A stretch of DNA of 8,326 bases from Pseudomonadota bacterium (lineage in GTDB: Bacteria; Pseudomonadota; Gammaproteobacteria; Competibacterales; Competibacteraceae). The notes beneath the pieces were generated by a model that worked only from the letters and a program-made list of their open reading frames with translations, did no database searches and was not told the origin of the DNA. Positions within the stretch are counted from its first letter, which is position 1. Each line of letters starts with the position of its first letter. Position numbers and translations under genes: made by a program. The stretch covers positions 1 to 8,326 of the forward strand of contig JAGTSD010000059.1 of NCBI GenBank assembly GCA_018262135.1, in the 5' to 3' direction. Below are positions 7,164-8,326 of this stretch, piece after piece.

Positions 7164-7186
7164 TTCTATACTGCTTTTTCTATACT
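7164..7186 (+). promoter_or_regulatory. Candidate bfd promoter: two tandem TATACT -10-like boxes
   Basis: TTCTATACT occurs twice, at 7164-7172 and 7178-7186, giving TATACT hexamers at 7167-7172 and 7181-7186, 14 bp apart. Both are good matches to the sigma-70 -10 consensus in an otherwise GC-rich region, and both lie 50-65 bp upstream of the bfd ATG. No good -35 box stands at 16-18 bp from either; AGGACA (7155-7160) is 20 bp from the second. A weak or activator-dependent promoter is the likeliest reading. No obvious Fur box is seen. Confidence 0.4.
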
Positions 7187-7233
7187 CCTTCGATCAAAAT
7201 CCCACCACCACTTCGACCCCGAGGATTGCGTTC

Positions 7234-7521
7234 ATGTATCTATGTACTTGCAAGTCGGTTTCCGATCAACAAATCCGGCAGGCGGTCGAACAGGGCGCCC
7301 GCGGTTTCGGCGATCTGAGCGTCCGTTTCGGCGTGGGCATCGAATGCGGCAAGTGCGTTGACGGCATCAACGCCTTGCTCCAGGAATGTTTGAACGCCGT
7401 TGCTCCGCCGGTGCCAGTTCCAGCGGAGGCCACCCCGGCCCCGATCCCCGCAACCGCCACGCCCGCAACTACCCTGAAAGAAGTTGCACCGGCACGCGCC
7501 TGGTTTGCCATCGATCTGTGA
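7234..7521 (+). CDS. bfd: Bacterioferritin-associated ferredoxin-like [2Fe-2S] protein with Ala/Pro-rich C-terminal tail
   Basis: A 95-residue protein whose first 55 residues are a Bfd-type [2Fe-2S] domain. Bfd binds bacterioferritin and passes it electrons to release stored iron. Cluster ligands are Cys4, Cys6, Cys38 and Cys41 (MYLCTCKSVSD and GVGIECGKCVDG), the same C-x-C...C-x2-C spacing as E. coli Bfd, followed by the helix INALLQECL. Family members are usually about 60-75 residues. Here a low-complexity tail of about 40 residues follows, from about residue 56: Ala/Pro/Val/Thr-rich, ending in ARAWFAIDL. The ATG at 7234 is chosen because it starts exactly at the domain, with AGGA at 7222-7225; an open frame back to 7114 has no family resemblance. 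Divergent from phrB. No bacterioferritin gene is in the window, so the partner is inferred. A role in another Fe-S pathway cannot be excluded. Confidence 0.85.
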   Translation: MYLCTCKSVSDQQIRQAVEQGARGFGDLSVRFGVGIECGKCVDGINALLQECLNAVAPPVPVPAEATPAPIPATATPATTLKEVAPARAWFAIDL

Positions 7522-7573
7522 TGTTGTGAGAGAACTTTCCGTTCGCGAGCCCCGGCGATCAGCCATCCGTCCG

Positions 7574-7592
7574 ATCTGGCCTGTTGGCCGAT
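7574..7592 (+). terminator. Small hairpin downstream of bfd, weak terminator candidate
   Basis: ATC-T-GGCC (7574-7581) pairs with GGCCGAT (7586-7592) around a TGTT loop, with one bulged T, about 50 bp after the bfd stop. No T-run follows, so it is not a canonical intrinsic terminator. It is the only compact stem I noticed in the 203-bp spacer between bfd and the GH13 gene. Confidence 0.2.
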
Positions 7593-7620
7593 GTGTGAAC
7601 TGCCGCGCCTGACGGTTTCG

Positions 7621-7629
7621 TGCTACGAT
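7621..7629 (+). promoter_or_regulatory. Possible extended -10 promoter element upstream of the GH13 gene
   Basis: TGCTACGAT (7621-7629) fits an extended -10 element (TGnTANNAT-like) about 95 bp before the GH13 start. No convincing -35 box lies 16-18 bp upstream, which extended -10 promoters can tolerate. It is the best promoter-like string in this spacer. The rest of the spacer shows no gene that I can support. Confidence 0.25.
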
Positions 7630-7724
7630 TTCCACCTGCTTGCGCCGTAGCCAAGGCCGCCATGCCATGCCCGGGTCGCTGCCGCGTCCGAGCACTCAAA
7701 ACGCAGAACTCAGGGGAGTTGCCG

Positions 7725-8326
7725 ATGCTGATTTACAACCTCTTTCCCTTATTGGCCGGCCCATTTGGGAATTGGGAACCCCACTTCAAACGGGCAGCCG
7801 ATATGGGCTTTGACTGGATTTTTGTCAATCCGGTCCAGAAACCCGGCTATTCGGGCAGCCTGTATTCCATCCTGGACTATTTTCAGTTAAACCCATTGCT
7901 GGCCGATCCGAAGTCCAAACTTTCTCCCGAACAACAGATCAAGGCGGCGCTCGCCACGGCCGAGCAACTCGGTCTCAAGGTCATGGTGGACCTGGTGATT
8001 AACCATTGCGCCTTTGATTCCGAACTGACGCGTCAGCATCCGGAATGGTTTGTCCAGGAAAATGGTAACGTCGCCCATCCGTTCTGCATGGAAAACGGCC
8101 ACAAGGTCGTCTGGGGCGACCTGGCGCTGTTCAATCACCCGCACACCTCCGATCCCGAAGGTCTTTACCGTTATTGCTACAAAATCGTCGAATATCTGCT
8201 GGAACTGGGGTTCAAGGGCTTTCGATGTGACGCAGCCTATCAGATTCCTAGCCACGTTTGGGGTCGGCTGATCCGTGACATCCGGCAAAAATACCCCGGC
8301 ACAGCGTTTCTGGCCGAAACCTTGGG
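7725..8326 (+). CDS. GH13 alpha-amylase family enzyme, N-terminal part (3' truncated by window)
   Basis: Read by eye from ATG 7725 to the window edge: 200 complete codons with no stop. AGGGGAG at 7712-7718 gives a strong ribosome-binding site six bases before the ATG. The (beta/alpha)8 barrel starts almost at residue 1 (LIYNLFPLLAG, MGFDWIFVNPVQ), with no N-terminal carbohydrate-binding domain and no signal peptide, suggesting a cytoplasmic enzyme. GH13 motifs: region I DLVINH (89-94); region II GFRCDAAYQ (165-173) with nucleophile Asp169; region III FLAETLG (195-201, the last Gly only partly encoded) with acid/base Glu198. Region IV lies beyond the window. It acts on alpha-glucans such as glycogen or maltodextrin, either hydrolysing or transferring. 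The subfamily (amylase, maltosyltransferase or other) cannot be decided from this part. The gene stands alone after a 203-bp spacer. Confidence 0.88.
   Translation, partial: MLIYNLFPLLAGPFGNWEPHFKRAADMGFDWIFVNPVQKPGYSGSLYSILDYFQLNPLLADPKSKLSPEQQIKAALATAEQLGLKVMVDLVINHCAFDSELTRQHPEWFVQENGNVAHPFCMENGHKVVWGDLALFNHPHTSDPEGLYRYCYKIVEYLLELGFKGFRCDAAYQIPSHVWGRLIRDIRQKYPGTAFLAETL

Noticed and set aside
7240..7695. Minus-strand open frame across bfd and its downstream spacer
   Set aside because: It is antisense to the cysteine-motif ferredoxin and has no ribosome site or recognisable domain.
7887..8288. Minus-strand open frame over the GH13 gene
   Set aside because: The plus strand encodes GH13 regions I-III uninterrupted from a good start; the antisense frame shows no family features.
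1..8326. tRNA or rRNA genes, CRISPR arrays, insertion sequences, prophage or toxin-antitoxin genes
   Set aside because: I read both strands for cloverleaf-type stems, regularly spaced repeats, transposase or integrase motifs and small paired genes, and saw nothing I could support.

Overview
The window looks like a piece of a GC-rich gammaproteobacterial chromosome. The first five genes are housekeeping genes in the order dnaX (3' end), ybaB/ebfC, recR, a HinT-type HIT protein and an RlmI-type 23S rRNA methyltransferase. The dnaX-ybaB-recR trio is classically conserved in this class. A wax-ester synthase/DGAT and a GH13 alpha-glucan enzyme nearby would fit a storage-polymer accumulating bacterium, for example a Competibacter-like lineage. 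That organism guess is inference only and rests on no database comparison.

Layout: (1) Positions 2-3265, plus strand, tightly packed: tau/gamma clamp-loader C-terminus, nucleoid-associated protein, recombination mediator RecR (9 bp after ybaB), HIT hydrolase (19 bp after recR), then a 165-bp spacer and the rRNA methyltransferase. (2) Positions 3266-4769: an AT-richer stretch holding one complete WS/DGAT acyltransferase with its own ribosome-binding site and an upstream spacer with palindromes and a T-rich tract. Its base and codon use differ visibly from both flanks, suggesting acquisition from elsewhere. (3) Positions 4827-5615: lgt, prolipoprotein diacylglyceryl transferase, convergent with (4) a class I DNA photolyase on the minus strand (5651-7060). 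(5) A 173-bp divergent spacer with a 9-bp inverted repeat and two tandem TATACT boxes leads into a Bfd-type [2Fe-2S] ferredoxin with an unusual Ala/Pro-rich tail. (6) A 203-bp spacer precedes a GH13 alpha-amylase-family gene that starts at 7725 and runs off the window; its nucleophile and acid/base residues are both visible before the cut.

Functional themes: DNA replication, repair and recombination (dnaX, ybaB, recR, phrB), rRNA modification, lipid metabolism (WS/DGAT for storage lipids, Lgt for lipoproteins), iron handling (Bfd) and alpha-glucan metabolism (GH13). Only the first three genes form a classical linked unit. I saw no tRNA, rRNA, CRISPR array, insertion sequence or prophage gene, and no convincing new multi-gene system. 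The best leads are the atypical WS/DGAT segment, the structured phrB-bfd spacer and the extended Bfd.
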